Shown: piece by piece, positions 9,127 through 17,422 of the stretch
How positions within the stretch are numbered: the stretch's first letter is position 1
How the letters are laid out: every line of letters begins with the position of its first letter
Assembly (NCBI RefSeq): GCF_041821085.1
Contig: NZ_JBGUAZ010000001.1
Coordinates: 744,001-808,000 of the forward strand
Source of the DNA: Natrinema sp. HArc-T2
Lineage (GTDB): Archaea; Halobacteriota; Halobacteria; Halobacteriales; Natrialbaceae
Reading direction: 5' to 3'
Length of the DNA stretch: 64,000 nt
Made by a program: the position numbers and the translations under genes
Notes under the pieces: model-generated
The model's database searches: none
Told to the model about the DNA's origin: nothing
Seen by the model: the letters and a program-made list of their open reading frames with translations, nothing else

Positions 9127-9147
9127 CAGATCAGAACACCTCTGTAT

Positions 9148-9163
9148 ATGACACTGGTGTCAT
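9148..9163. promoter_or_regulatory. Palindrome at the promoter of the Fe-S/NrfD operon
   Basis: ATGACAC-TG-GTGTCAT: perfect 7-bp arms with a 2-bp centre, 22-37 bp upstream of the Fe-S gene start (9126). It touches a TATA-like tatat at 9145-9149, so a protein bound here would affect initiation. The adjacent HTH_10 regulator is the obvious candidate binder, which is inference only. Confidence 0.4.
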
Positions 9164-9351
9164 GCCGAGAGTACTCGACGGCATGCACTTGAAATCGTTC
9201 ATTTGTGGTTCCTCATCCCTCGCTCATAACCCGACTTGGATGAAATATAGAGCCGATTTCCAGCGCGTGAGAATCTACCCGACTATGTTCGTCTATATAA
9301 GTCACTCCTCCCAACAGTGGACCAACGCGTCCGCTCGAGCGCATCTATTTA

Positions 9352-10026
9352 TTACGTACCCGCGGGCTGATCCTCGAGATCGGCGTGCTCGGCAACACCT
9401 GGTAGCTCCGCGACGAACCGCTTGATCATCGCCTCTTCAGCCCGGTGAAGCGTCTCACTGCACGTCGATTTGGCGATGTCGAGGCGGGCCGCGAGTTCAG
9501 TCAGTGAACAGCGCCGTGGGGTGTCGTAGTAGCCCGCTTCGACGGCGGCGACTACCACTTCGAGTTGGCGCTCCGAGAGGAGCTGGCTCTCGTGAAGTCG
9601 CTCACTGACGTTCTCGATCCGATACTGGAACCCGAACCGCTCGAGCTGTTTGGCGAGGTCTGCCAGCCGTTCGCGGGAGCCGGTGACCTCGACAGTCGCC
9701 TCGCCGTCGACGATTTCCACTGGGAGTTCGATCGGGACACCCGACTCCTGCGAGGATACCAACAGCAACGGTGCCGTCGTCTCGAAGTGAACCGTCGCTT
9801 CGCTGTCCGCTTGCTGTACGATCGTGAGTTCAGTGAGCTGTGAATGGTCGGCCATCGCTTCGATCACCGCCGTGACTGTCTGCCCGGTGATCCGAACGAG
9901 CGCAAACCCGGACTCGGGCCCGGGAACAGCCGCGAGCACCCGAAATGTCGACTCGGGATAGGCTGTCGATAGCTGCTGAATCCAGATCTCCTCGGGCATC
10001 GTAATCGTGAGTGTCGCGTGGGCCAT
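9352..10026 (-). CDS. HTH_10 (bacterio-opsin activator/DmsR-type) transcriptional regulator
   Basis: 224 residues: an N-terminal sensor-like region (1-150) and a C-terminal HTH_10 domain (LLSERQLEVVVAAVEAGYYDTPRRCSLTELAARLDIAKSTCSETLHRAEE, about 150-200). HTH_10 proteins are common haloarchaeal activators, such as Bat for bacterio-opsin and DmsR for DMSO reductase. It sits directly upstream of, and on the same strand as, the Fe-S/NrfD operon with 225 bp between, and probably controls it. No Cys-rich redox sensor motif is visible in the N-terminal part. Confidence 0.85.
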   Translation of the reverse strand: MAHATLTITMPEEIWIQQLSTAYPESTFRVLAAVPGPESGFALVRITGQTVTAVIEAMADHSQLTELTIVQQADSEATVHFETTAPLLLVSSQESGVPIELPVEIVDGEATVEVTGSRERLADLAKQLERFGFQYRIENVSERLHESQLLSERQLEVVVAAVEAGYYDTPRRCSLTELAARLDIAKSTCSETLHRAEEAMIKRFVAELPGVAEHADLEDQPAGT

Positions 10027-10163
10027 ACGAGCGAATTCCGTCTGTCCCTCGGCCCCGTGGATACGAATATGTTCGTTCCTTCTCGAGGCAGTGGACGATT
10101 GGTTGTGAACGGGGGCGACGACCCGTGTAACGGCTGACGGGCAAGCCGGAACCGCGTGACGAG

Positions 10164-10247
10164 TATAGTAGCCACTGAAACGGTTTACACACTAATCGCA
10201 ATGCTGCCGTGCGATCAGGCGTGCACTGACTGTCAGTGACTACGATA
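10164..10247. mobile_element. MITE-like palindromic element, copy A (84 bp)
   Basis: Begins tatagtagccactgaaacgg and ends in the imperfect reverse complement (...tgtcagtgactacgata). The inner arms aatcgca and tgcgat-like blocks allow a long hairpin. Copies B (11194-11305) and C (62705-62789) share the same ends. It encodes no protein. The hydrolase gene on the minus strand enters the element at its right end and stops within it at 10233. Too short to be an insertion sequence; a non-autonomous element or its derivative is most likely. Confidence 0.65.
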
Positions 10248-11165
10248 TCCTGCGTCGAGATGCCCGAGCAGGAGATCGCACAGTCGGTCGGGCGCTTCGT
10301 GGGCCACCCAGTGACTCGTCGCCGGCAGGAGCTCGAGGCGACTCGTCGCACAGAACCCCGCGCTATCGACCGCCAGCGAGGGGACGAGCGCCGCGTCGTC
10401 CTCGCCCCAGACGACGAGCGTCGGTGCATCAACCCGGTCGGTCGGGAGCTGAGGTGGATACCGCAGCGCCGCCCGGTACCAGTTTAGCATCCCGGAGACC
10501 GCCCCATCCCGGCTCCAGGCCCGCCGGTAACGGGCCAGTTCGGCGTCGGTGAACGTTCCCGGCGCGGCGGTCCCCCGGAGCGCTCGCTCGAGGAGACGAT
10601 AGTCGTCGGACCGACAGGCGAGTTCGGGGATCCACGGAGGCTGAAAACAGATGGCATACCAGCTCCGACGCAGTTGCTCGGGGTTTGAAAGCAGTTGTCG
10701 CCGGTAGGCGGTCGGATGGGGCGCGTTGACGATGGCGAGCCGATCGACGACCGCGGGGAACCGACACGCCAGGTCCCAGGCGACGACGCCACCCCAGTCG
10801 TGGCCGACGACGTGTGCGGTGTCGCGGCCTTCAGTCGCGATCAGGTCGACGATATCCTGCGACAGTACGCTCGTTCGGTATGCCCGAACACCGTCGGGCT
10901 TCTCGCTGCGGTTGTAGCCGCGCTGGTCGGGAACGAGGACCCGATAGCCGGCCTCGACGAGCGGGGCGACCACGCCTCGCCAGCCATACCAGTACTCGGG
11001 AAAGCCGTGAAGCAAGACGACCAGCGGGTCGGTTTCGTCGCCAGCAGCGACGACGTGCAACTCGGTTCCGTTGACCCTTCGGCGGGACGATATCGCGTCG
11101 ACGGTCGACAGAACGGCGGTCGCAAGTTCGTCGTCCGAAACGGTCGGTTCCCGATTCGATCTCAT
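10233..11165 (-). CDS. Alpha/beta hydrolase, epoxide hydrolase/haloalkane dehalogenase type
   Basis: 310-residue alpha/beta-hydrolase. Oxyanion motif HGFPEYW, nucleophile elbow GHDWGG with Asp (not Ser) as nucleophile, acid in VVWGEDDA, and His in TSHWVAHE: this is the epoxide hydrolase/dehalogenase arrangement. The ATG at 11165 is preferred; an in-frame GTG at 11219 would start inside the neighbouring repeat. The last five residues (YRSH and the stop) are encoded by MITE-like element A, and element B ends 29 bp upstream of the start. Physiological substrate unknown. Confidence 0.85.
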   Translation of the reverse strand: MRSNREPTVSDDELATAVLSTVDAISSRRRVNGTELHVVAAGDETDPLVVLLHGFPEYWYGWRGVVAPLVEAGYRVLVPDQRGYNRSEKPDGVRAYRTSVLSQDIVDLIATEGRDTAHVVGHDWGGVVAWDLACRFPAVVDRLAIVNAPHPTAYRRQLLSNPEQLRRSWYAICFQPPWIPELACRSDDYRLLERALRGTAAPGTFTDAELARYRRAWSRDGAVSGMLNWYRAALRYPPQLPTDRVDAPTLVVWGEDDAALVPSLAVDSAGFCATSRLELLPATSHWVAHEAPDRLCDLLLGHLDAGYRSH

Positions 11166-11193
11166 TCCTGTTGTCCTGTATCCTGGTTCGACA

Positions 11194-11305
11194 TATAGTA
11201 GCCACTGAACGTCATTCACACCCCGCTGGCTGACCCGATTTATCCAGCAGTATGAGACTCACAGACTGTGTGACCAGCTGTCACTCGGTTCAGTTGTTAC
11301 GATAG
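11194..11305. mobile_element. MITE-like palindromic element, copy B (112 bp)
   Basis: Left end tatagtagccactgaac; right end gttcagttgttacgatag, its imperfect inverse. Internal sequence differs from copies A and C and is longer. The left end supplies TACTATAT on the minus strand at 11200-11193, about 31 bp before the hydrolase ATG, which is a suitable position for a leaderless archaeal promoter. Confidence 0.6.
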
Positions 11306-11435
11306 CAGTTGAATCCTGTTCTCGAGTCGCCAGGTCGACTGAGACGGGCTGCTGTCACGATGTCCCGGCCCGACCGTAGGACGGTCGCGGGTGCATCGGG
11401 ACTGACTGACAGGAGTCCGTATGAACGTGGCAGCG

Positions 11436-11561
11436 TCACGTCCAGACCCGAAGACACTCGCTCGAGCAGAAGTGGAGGTCAACGGACGCCCCGCTGCCGG
11501 AGTCGGAGTGGGTCGTGAGCGTGTACGCGATCTCGTCGGAGTCACAGTTATCGCAGCCCAT
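11436..11561 (-). CDS. 41-residue zinc-finger microprotein
   Basis: A small ORF reading MGCDNCDSDE at its start and ending in FCSSECLRVW plus Thr. The CxxC...CxxxC arrangement with terminal CLxxW resembles haloarchaeal treble-clef/TRASH-like mini zinc fingers. Codons are typical for the genome, and a TATA-like gtatac lies about 37 bp upstream of the ATG. It sits alone between MITE-like element B and the divergent gatCA operon. Function unknown; a structural zinc site is likely. Confidence 0.6.
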   Translation of the reverse strand: MGCDNCDSDEIAYTLTTHSDSGSGASVDLHFCSSECLRVWT

Positions 11562-11767
11562 ACGCTCCGTTCCGGGACAGCATGCTTGAGTATACACCTA
11601 TTAATCGATGAGTTTCACGAGAGAAAAGATATTAGAACTCGAGACTGTCTCGGTGAGCGTTTCATTCCCGGCAGTGACCTGTCGCGGTGCGTTCGCAGCG
11701 AGAGCTGCCAGCCGGACACGACACCGGTATCGAAACCCTTACTCTCCGGAAGCCGGTGCGAACACGT

Positions 11768-12046
11768 ATGAGCGACGACGCCGTCAGTCCCGAGGAGGTC
11801 CGCCACGTCGCGGATCTGGCTCGCGTCGATCTCGCCGACGACGAGGTCGACCGGTTCGCCGGACAGTTCGCGGACATCCTCGAGTACTTCGAGACGTTAG
11901 ACGAGGTGCCGGAGGTCGACCGCGAGGCCGATCTCGCGAACGTGATGCGACCGGACGAGGAACACGACTCCCTCGACAGCGAGGAGGCGCTCCGGAACGC
12001 GCCGGAAACGGAGGACGGCTACTTCAAAGGGCCGAACGTCTCGTAA
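11768..12046 (+). CDS. gatC: Asp/Glu-tRNA amidotransferase subunit GatC
   Basis: 92 residues. GatC stabilises the GatA-GatB pair of the transamidation complex that converts Asp-tRNA(Asn), or Glu-tRNA(Gln) where GatDE is not used, to the amide form. Family motifs: EEVRHVADLARVDLADDEVDRFAGQFADIL, then MRPDE and GYFKGPNVS at the end. The ATG at 11768 gives the expected length. gatA starts 2 nt after its stop; gatB is not in the window. Confidence 0.92.
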   Translation: MSDDAVSPEEVRHVADLARVDLADDEVDRFAGQFADILEYFETLDEVPEVDREADLANVMRPDEEHDSLDSEEALRNAPETEDGYFKGPNVS

Positions 12047-12048
12047 CC

Positions 12049-13317
12049 ATGTCGGAGAATATTTTCATCACCGAGGAGCGGATCGAGGGTGCCGACGACG
12101 GCCCGCTGGCTGGCAAAACGGTCGCGGTCAAGGACAACATTTCGACCGAGGGCGTCCGGACGACCTGTGGCTCGAAGATGCTCGAGGAGTACGTCCCGCC
12201 CTACGACGCGACGGTCGTCAGCCGGCTCAAAGAGGCTGGCGCGACCATCGTCGGCAAGGCCAACATGGACGAGTTCGGGATGGGGACGACCACCGAGACC
12301 TCCTACTTCGGGGAGACGGACAACCCCGCTGCACCCGGCCACGTCCCCGGTGGCTCCTCCGGTGGCTCGGCGGCAGCCGTCGCCGCCGGCGAGGCCGATC
12401 TCGCGCTCGGTTCCGACACCGGCGGTTCGGTCCGCTGTCCGGCTGCCTTCTGTGGCGTCGTCGGGATCAAGCCCACCTACGGGCTGGTCTCTCGGTACGG
12501 CCTCGTCGCCTACGGCAACAGCTTAGAGCAGATCGGCCCCTTCGGCGATACCGTCGAAGACGCCGCCGCGTTGCTCGACGTGATCGCCGGCAGCGACGAA
12601 CGCGACGCGACCACGCGCAGCGAGGGCGACGACGCGAACTACGCCGACGCTGCGACCGGCGACGTCGACGGGCTCCAGATCGGCGTTCCCACCGAGTTGC
12701 TCGAGGGGGCCGACGAGGGCGTCGTCGAAACGTTCTGGGACGCCATCGATGCCCTCGAGGATAAAGGCGCGTCGTACCACGAAGTCAGCCTCCCGTCGGT
12801 CGAACACGCCGTCGAGGCCTACTACGTGATCGCGATGTCGGAAGCGTCGTCGAATCTCGCGCGGTTCGACGGCGTCCGCTACGGTCACTCGGGTGGCTAC
12901 GACGGCAACTGGAACGAGACGTTCGCGAAAGCCCGCGAAGAAGGGTTCGGTGACGAGGTCAAGCGTCGCATCCTGCTTGGCACGTACGCGCTCTCGGCGG
13001 GCTACCACGACAAGTACTACAAGAAGGCCCAGGACGCTCGCGCGTGGGTCAAACAGGACTTCGACGAGGCGCTTACGGAAGCTGACGTGCTCGCGAGCCC
13101 GACGATGCCGGTGCCGCCGTTCGAACTCGGCGAGAGTCTCGACGACCCGCTGAAGATGTACCTCGCCGACGCCAACACCACACCGGTCAATCTCGCGGAC
13201 CTGCCGGCAATTTCGGTCCCAGCGGGCGAAACCGATGGGCTCCCCGTCGGCCTCCAGCTCGTCGGCCCGGCATTCGGCGAGGAACTGTTGATTCGGGCTG
13301 CGAGCGCGCTCGCCTGA
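12049..13317 (+). CDS. gatA: Asp/Glu-tRNA amidotransferase subunit GatA
   Basis: 422-residue amidase-signature protein that hydrolyses glutamine and passes ammonia to misacylated tRNA. The Ser-cisSer-Lys triad can be read: Lys in TVAVKDNI, the Gly/Ser-rich GGSSGGSAAAVAAGEADLALGSDTGGSVRCPA segment, and CGVVGIKPTYG. Slightly shorter than bacterial GatA (~480), as is usual in haloarchaea. Forms an operon with gatC, 2 nt apart. Confidence 0.95.
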   Translation: MSENIFITEERIEGADDGPLAGKTVAVKDNISTEGVRTTCGSKMLEEYVPPYDATVVSRLKEAGATIVGKANMDEFGMGTTTETSYFGETDNPAAPGHVPGGSSGGSAAAVAAGEADLALGSDTGGSVRCPAAFCGVVGIKPTYGLVSRYGLVAYGNSLEQIGPFGDTVEDAAALLDVIAGSDERDATTRSEGDDANYADAATGDVDGLQIGVPTELLEGADEGVVETFWDAIDALEDKGASYHEVSLPSVEHAVEAYYVIAMSEASSNLARFDGVRYGHSGGYDGNWNETFAKAREEGFGDEVKRRILLGTYALSAGYHDKYYKKAQDARAWVKQDFDEALTEADVLASPTMPVPPFELGESLDDPLKMYLADANTTPVNLADLPAISVPAGETDGLPVGLQLVGPAFGEELLIRAASALA

Positions 13318-13415
13318 ACGGAACGAGCCGTCGCGGTCGTTCGTCTTCGTCGATCGAGTCGAGTCACGGCGTATTCAAGTCCGCTCCTTATCTGTCAACG
13401 ATCGGTAGAATAGGT

Positions 13416-14201
13416 GTGCCCATCGCTCCGGATCCCACGGACATATTCGACCGGGCCGTCGACGAAGGCGAACGGCGACTCGAGCAGTCGCCGCTCGAAC
13501 TCGCAGCGACCAGCTTCATTGCGGGGTTTACGATCGTTTTCGGTATCGCTGCACTGGGAGTCGTCGACGGGCTGGTTCAACCGCGGTTCGGAGACATCGC
13601 ACATATCGCGGGTGCGCTCGCCTTCGGCGTCGGCGTCGTGTTCCTGGTCGTCGGTCGAACGGAACTCTTCAATGAGAACTTCGTTGCTCCGGCCGCCAAG
13701 GCGGTCGATCAGGACGGCTCGTGGATGCTCCGATCGCTCGGCCGCCTGTGGACTGTTACCCTCGTCTTCAATCTCATCGGTGGATTCCTCTTCGCGTTCG
13801 TCTTCGCCGTCGATGGCGTCCTTCCGTCAGGATCGGCGCATGCGTTGGCGCGGACCGCCGAGGGAATCGTTCATCGACCGATAAGAGGGATGTTCGCGAG
13901 TGCTATCGTCGGGGGCGCACTCGTGAGCCTCCTGTCGTACCTCCTCGAGGCAGTCAACAGCGTCCGGAGCCGAATCACGCTGGCGTACATCGTCGGCTTC
14001 CTGCTCGCGCTCGGTCCCTTCGATCACGTCATCGTCACTGCGGTCCACGTCTTCTTTGGCTTCCTCTTCGATGCCGCGATCGGCTACGGCGCGCTGCTCG
14101 AGACGGTCGTCGTCGCTACCGCGGGGAACGTCGTCGGGGGACTCGGGTTAGTGACGTTCACCCACGTTGCGCAGGTTCGAGGTGCGAGAAAAGCGGAGTA
14201 G
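13416..14201 (+). CDS. Formate/nitrite transporter (FNT) family membrane protein
   Basis: 261 residues with six hydrophobic segments, matching FNT channels (FocA, NirC, HSC, YfdC). The N-terminal AVDEGERRLEQSPLEL block and NENFVAPAAKAV loop resemble the YfdC branch, whose substrate is not known. The start is a GTG at 13416, with no better ATG nearby. Neighbours give no hint of formate or nitrite metabolism. Probable inner-membrane anion channel. Confidence 0.82.
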   Translation: MPIAPDPTDIFDRAVDEGERRLEQSPLELAATSFIAGFTIVFGIAALGVVDGLVQPRFGDIAHIAGALAFGVGVVFLVVGRTELFNENFVAPAAKAVDQDGSWMLRSLGRLWTVTLVFNLIGGFLFAFVFAVDGVLPSGSAHALARTAEGIVHRPIRGMFASAIVGGALVSLLSYLLEAVNSVRSRITLAYIVGFLLALGPFDHVIVTAVHVFFGFLFDAAIGYGALLETVVVATAGNVVGGLGLVTFTHVAQVRGARKAE

Positions 14202-14278
14202 TTTGCCCCGGACGGTCGATCAGAGCGACTCCGCGGGGCCGAAAACGGGGTCGCGATCTCGAGCAGTGATCGCGCCGA

Positions 14279-14629
14279 TTACTCCTCGTACGCGAGGTTC
14301 ATGATCCACTGCGAGAAGGCGTCGCTGTTGGGATCGACCTCTTCTTCGCCGATAAACGGCGAGAGCATGTCGCCGGCCATCAGCAGTCTGAAATCGAGGT
14401 CGCGTGCGGTCGGCGAGATGTAGTAGGTGTTATGACCGTCGTAGACGGTCTCCTCACGATCGACCAGATCCTTTTCAACGAGTGATTCGACGATCCGACT
14501 GCCCTTTCGCGAGGAAACATCCAGTTCCTTCCAGAAGTCGCTCTGGTGAATGCCGCCGGTTTCGCGGACGAGTTCGAGGCCAGCGCGCTCGTCCTCGGTG
14601 AGCTCGGCTTCGGCTTCGGAAACGCTCAC
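14279..14629 (-). CDS. Winged-helix DNA-binding protein (MarR/TrmB-like)
   Basis: 116 residues. Helix-turn-helix core around GGIHQSDFWKELDVSSRKGSRIVESLVEKDLVDREE followed by a wing (VYDGHNTYYISPT), then an acidic tail. The GTG at 14629 was chosen because a Shine-Dalgarno-like gaggtg lies 7 nt upstream; a GTG three codons earlier is possible. No ligand domain. Single gene convergent with the FNT transporter; targets unknown. Confidence 0.78.
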   Translation of the reverse strand: MSVSEAEAELTEDERAGLELVRETGGIHQSDFWKELDVSSRKGSRIVESLVEKDLVDREETVYDGHNTYYISPTARDLDFRLLMAGDMLSPFIGEEEVDPNSDAFSQWIMNLAYEE

Positions 14630-14702
14630 GGTGACCACCTCGCCGTGCGCGTCGCTACAGGCAGGAGTGCGTCCATACTACAGCCAAGGGAGGGCGAGCC
14701 GC

Positions 14703-15506
14703 TTAAATGTGCCCTTCGTCGTCGACTGTCGATTCGACCACAGTCTCGAGCCCCTCGAACCCGTCGCCGATCGCGAGATCGACCTCGTCGTAGCTCGTTC
14801 GACAGGGCGGCCCCGGCGCGAAGGCGTGGTATTCCATCTCGGGACCGAGCGCGAGCAGCGACGACGACTGGGTGCCGTATCCGTTCTCGTGGACGCAGGC
14901 CCCGTACTCGTGGTCGCCCAACACGTCGCTCGCCCGATCGAGCCAGTCCATCGTCGTCTCGTCCGGCTCGGCCGTCAGCGCCTCGCGAAGCGCGTTCGCG
15001 TCGTCGGCCTGCTCGCGTCCGATCTCGGCCCGATGCTCGGGGATGTCGACGTCGTCGTCGACGGCGACGTTGACGACGACGTGGACGCCCGGCTCGAACG
15101 CGGTCAGCGAGAGCGTGCCGTCCCACTGGTAACAGAACGCGTCCGTCGCGTCGGCGGCGACGAGGTAGAAGCCGCTGTACTCGTCGGCGTCGGTCGCCGC
15201 GTCGACGATCGCTTTCGCGTCCGCGGCGGATCGGGCCTCGAGGACGTCCGCGACGAGCTGGCCACGCGAGCGCTCGCCGGCCAGCTCGGCGTCGGTCCAC
15301 TTGTTCGTCAGACCGACGAAGACGCCGAACTCGTTGTAGCCGATCCACGTGCCGCCTGCTTCGGCATCCTGTGGCGCGATGACCAGCGGTTCTTCGTTGT
15401 AGACGGCAGGCGGAATCGACTCCCGGTCGACCATTTCGTCACGGTTGGCGGCGACCGTGACCGGCGCGTCCTCGAAGACCTGCCAGGCGAGCGTGAGCGT
15501 ACACAC
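14703..15506 (-). CDS. NRDE/TANGO2 family protein
   Basis: 267 residues. The GTG start at 15506 yields the family's MCTLTL N-terminus with the conserved Cys2, followed by the defining NRDE motif (ANRDE). A GGTWIGYNEFGVFVGLTN block also fits. The start is supported by a TATA-like gttaag centred 28 bp upstream, consistent with a leaderless transcript. TANGO2 homologues are implicated in heme and acyl-CoA handling in eukaryotes; the archaeal role is unknown. Cytosolic. Confidence 0.85.
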   Translation of the reverse strand: MCTLTLAWQVFEDAPVTVAANRDEMVDRESIPPAVYNEEPLVIAPQDAEAGGTWIGYNEFGVFVGLTNKWTDAELAGERSRGQLVADVLEARSAADAKAIVDAATDADEYSGFYLVAADATDAFCYQWDGTLSLTAFEPGVHVVVNVAVDDDVDIPEHRAEIGREQADDANALREALTAEPDETTMDWLDRASDVLGDHEYGACVHENGYGTQSSSLLALGPEMEYHAFAPGPPCRTSYDEVDLAIGDGFEGLETVVESTVDDEGHI

Positions 15507-15785
15507 GCCTCCGGCTAGGCACGCCAGTGGCTTAACTTCGAGTCCGGCGGCAATCCGGTTCGGTCGACCGGTCTGGCAGTCTGGTCCGTCGCCGCTCGAG
15601 CGAATGGCGAGCACGACCACCCCTTGTGTGTAACTATCACTGTATCGGGTCCTGAGACAAAGAGCACTTGAGTGGCCAGAAGTGGTGTCCGAGACACATC
15701 CGATGGTGACTCACAGAACCGTGAGTAGCAACGGCGCGCGATCGAACGGCTGGGATCGAGACGACACGCTTGGTCGGTGCGAACG

Positions 15786-17375
15786 ATGAACGGTGCGAAA
15801 CTCTTCGGCCTCGAGGACGCCACACGAGCCGAACGCGTCCTCTTCGTCGTGACGATGGCCGTGATGCTCGCACTCGGTGGACTCGGACTGGCGCGGCCGT
15901 CGCTGTTGAGTAGCGCACTCACTGGCGCGAAGGGGTGGATCCTCACCTACTTCGGCTGGTGGTTCATCCTGCTTGGATTCGTCTTGCTCGCGGCCGTGTT
16001 CGCCTTCACGGCCTCGCAATACGGGCGGCTCCGGATCGGCGGGCCCGACGCCGAACCGGAGTTCGATCTGTTCTCGTGGCTGGCGATGGTGTTTACCGTC
16101 GGGTTCGGTGCCTCCGTGCTCATTTGGGGCGTCGCGGAGCCAATCTCGATCGTCCAGCATCCGCCGCCGGAGCCGGCTCCCGTTCAGGGGGCGTCACTCG
16201 AGTCGATGGCACTGGCGTTCATGTTCATTCACGAGGTGTTTCCAGGGCTGGCGATGTGGTATCTCCCCGTCGCGATTGCCTTCGGGATCGTCGTCTACAC
16301 CGACGGCGTCGGTGACTACAAGATCAGCTCGATGCTCGCCGGCGTCGTCGACGAGGATCGGATCCCCGGCCTCTACTGGCTGGTCGATCTGGCGGCGCTG
16401 ATCGCGACGATCGGCGGCATTTCGACCACACTCGGCTTCAGTGCACAGACGATGTCGGCGATCCTCGGTCGCGTGTTTGGGCTCGACGCGGCGCTTCTGA
16501 CCTACGTCGTGTTCACACTCATCGGTATCGTCTTCCTCGGTGACGTCTGGCTCGGGTTGCGGAAGGGTATCCGCAACGCAGCCCGCGCGACGGTGGTCCT
16601 CATCGGCGTCGCGATGGCCGTGCTCGTGGTCGTCGGGCCGAGCCTCTACATGCTCGAGTTGAGCCTGGACGCGACGGGCGTCTGGCTCAGTGAGATGTTT
16701 CGGCTGACGCTGTATACAGCGCCGAACGCAGATGGCAACTGGGCAGCCAACTGGACTGGCTTCTGGTGGGCCTGGTGGGCCGCCTGGAGCATCTTCGTCG
16801 GGAGCTTCGTCGCTCGCGTCTCGAAAGGCCGGACCATACGGGAGATGTTCGCCGTGCTCGTCGTGGTCCCGACGGTCTTCACCTGGATCCAACACGGCCT
16901 CATCGGTGGCTGGGTGCTCGCGCCGGGCTACCAGGGACCGGTCGCCGAGGCGATGGCGTCGGCGGGTAATCCAGCAGCCATCGCGAAAGCGCTCCAGATC
17001 ACGCCCTTTGGCACGGTGCTCGCAGTGTTGTTCGTCTTCATCATCGCCGGCTACATCATCACGTCGCTGGACTCGGCGGTCTTTATGATCTCGGCGATTA
17101 CGCTCGGCGACGAGAACCCGAACCCGCGAAACCGCGCGTGGTGGGGTGGCCTGCTGGCAGTCTTCGGGATGATGTCGCTCCGACTCGAGGAGTTCAGCGC
17201 CATCGAGTCGCTCTCGGTGACGATGGCACTTCCGTTCTCGCTGTTCCTGTTGCTCGTCCTCTATGGCAGTTACGTCGTCGCTCGAGAGTACGTCCGTGAC
17301 GACGAGACGGCGCAACCGGATCCCCAACCGTCTCGCCCGCAGCCGGCGACCCGGAGCGTCACTGACGACGACTAA
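15786..17375 (+). CDS. BCCT family betaine/choline/carnitine transporter
   Basis: 529-residue, twelve-helix secondary transporter. The family signature is clear: a Trp-rich GFWWAWWAAWSIFVGSFVARVSKGRTIREM segment spanning helix 8 and its cytosolic end, and GASVLIWGVAEP earlier. In haloarchaea BCCT carriers import glycine betaine for osmoprotection. The ATG at 15786 is preferred over a GTG 9 nt upstream. A short acidic tail ends the protein. It stands as a single gene next to the NRDE gene and convergent with menE; substrate not resolvable. Confidence 0.9.
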   Translation: MNGAKLFGLEDATRAERVLFVVTMAVMLALGGLGLARPSLLSSALTGAKGWILTYFGWWFILLGFVLLAAVFAFTASQYGRLRIGGPDAEPEFDLFSWLAMVFTVGFGASVLIWGVAEPISIVQHPPPEPAPVQGASLESMALAFMFIHEVFPGLAMWYLPVAIAFGIVVYTDGVGDYKISSMLAGVVDEDRIPGLYWLVDLAALIATIGGISTTLGFSAQTMSAILGRVFGLDAALLTYVVFTLIGIVFLGDVWLGLRKGIRNAARATVVLIGVAMAVLVVVGPSLYMLELSLDATGVWLSEMFRLTLYTAPNADGNWAANWTGFWWAWWAAWSIFVGSFVARVSKGRTIREMFAVLVVVPTVFTWIQHGLIGGWVLAPGYQGPVAEAMASAGNPAAIAKALQITPFGTVLAVLFVFIIAGYIITSLDSAVFMISAITLGDENPNPRNRAWWGGLLAVFGMMSLRLEEFSAIESLSVTMALPFSLFLLLVLYGSYVVAREYVRDDETAQPDPQPSRPQPATRSVTDDD

Positions 17376-17422
17376 TCGAGCATTCGGGTTCCGGTCGTCC
17401 TGCGTGCGAAACGACGACCGGA

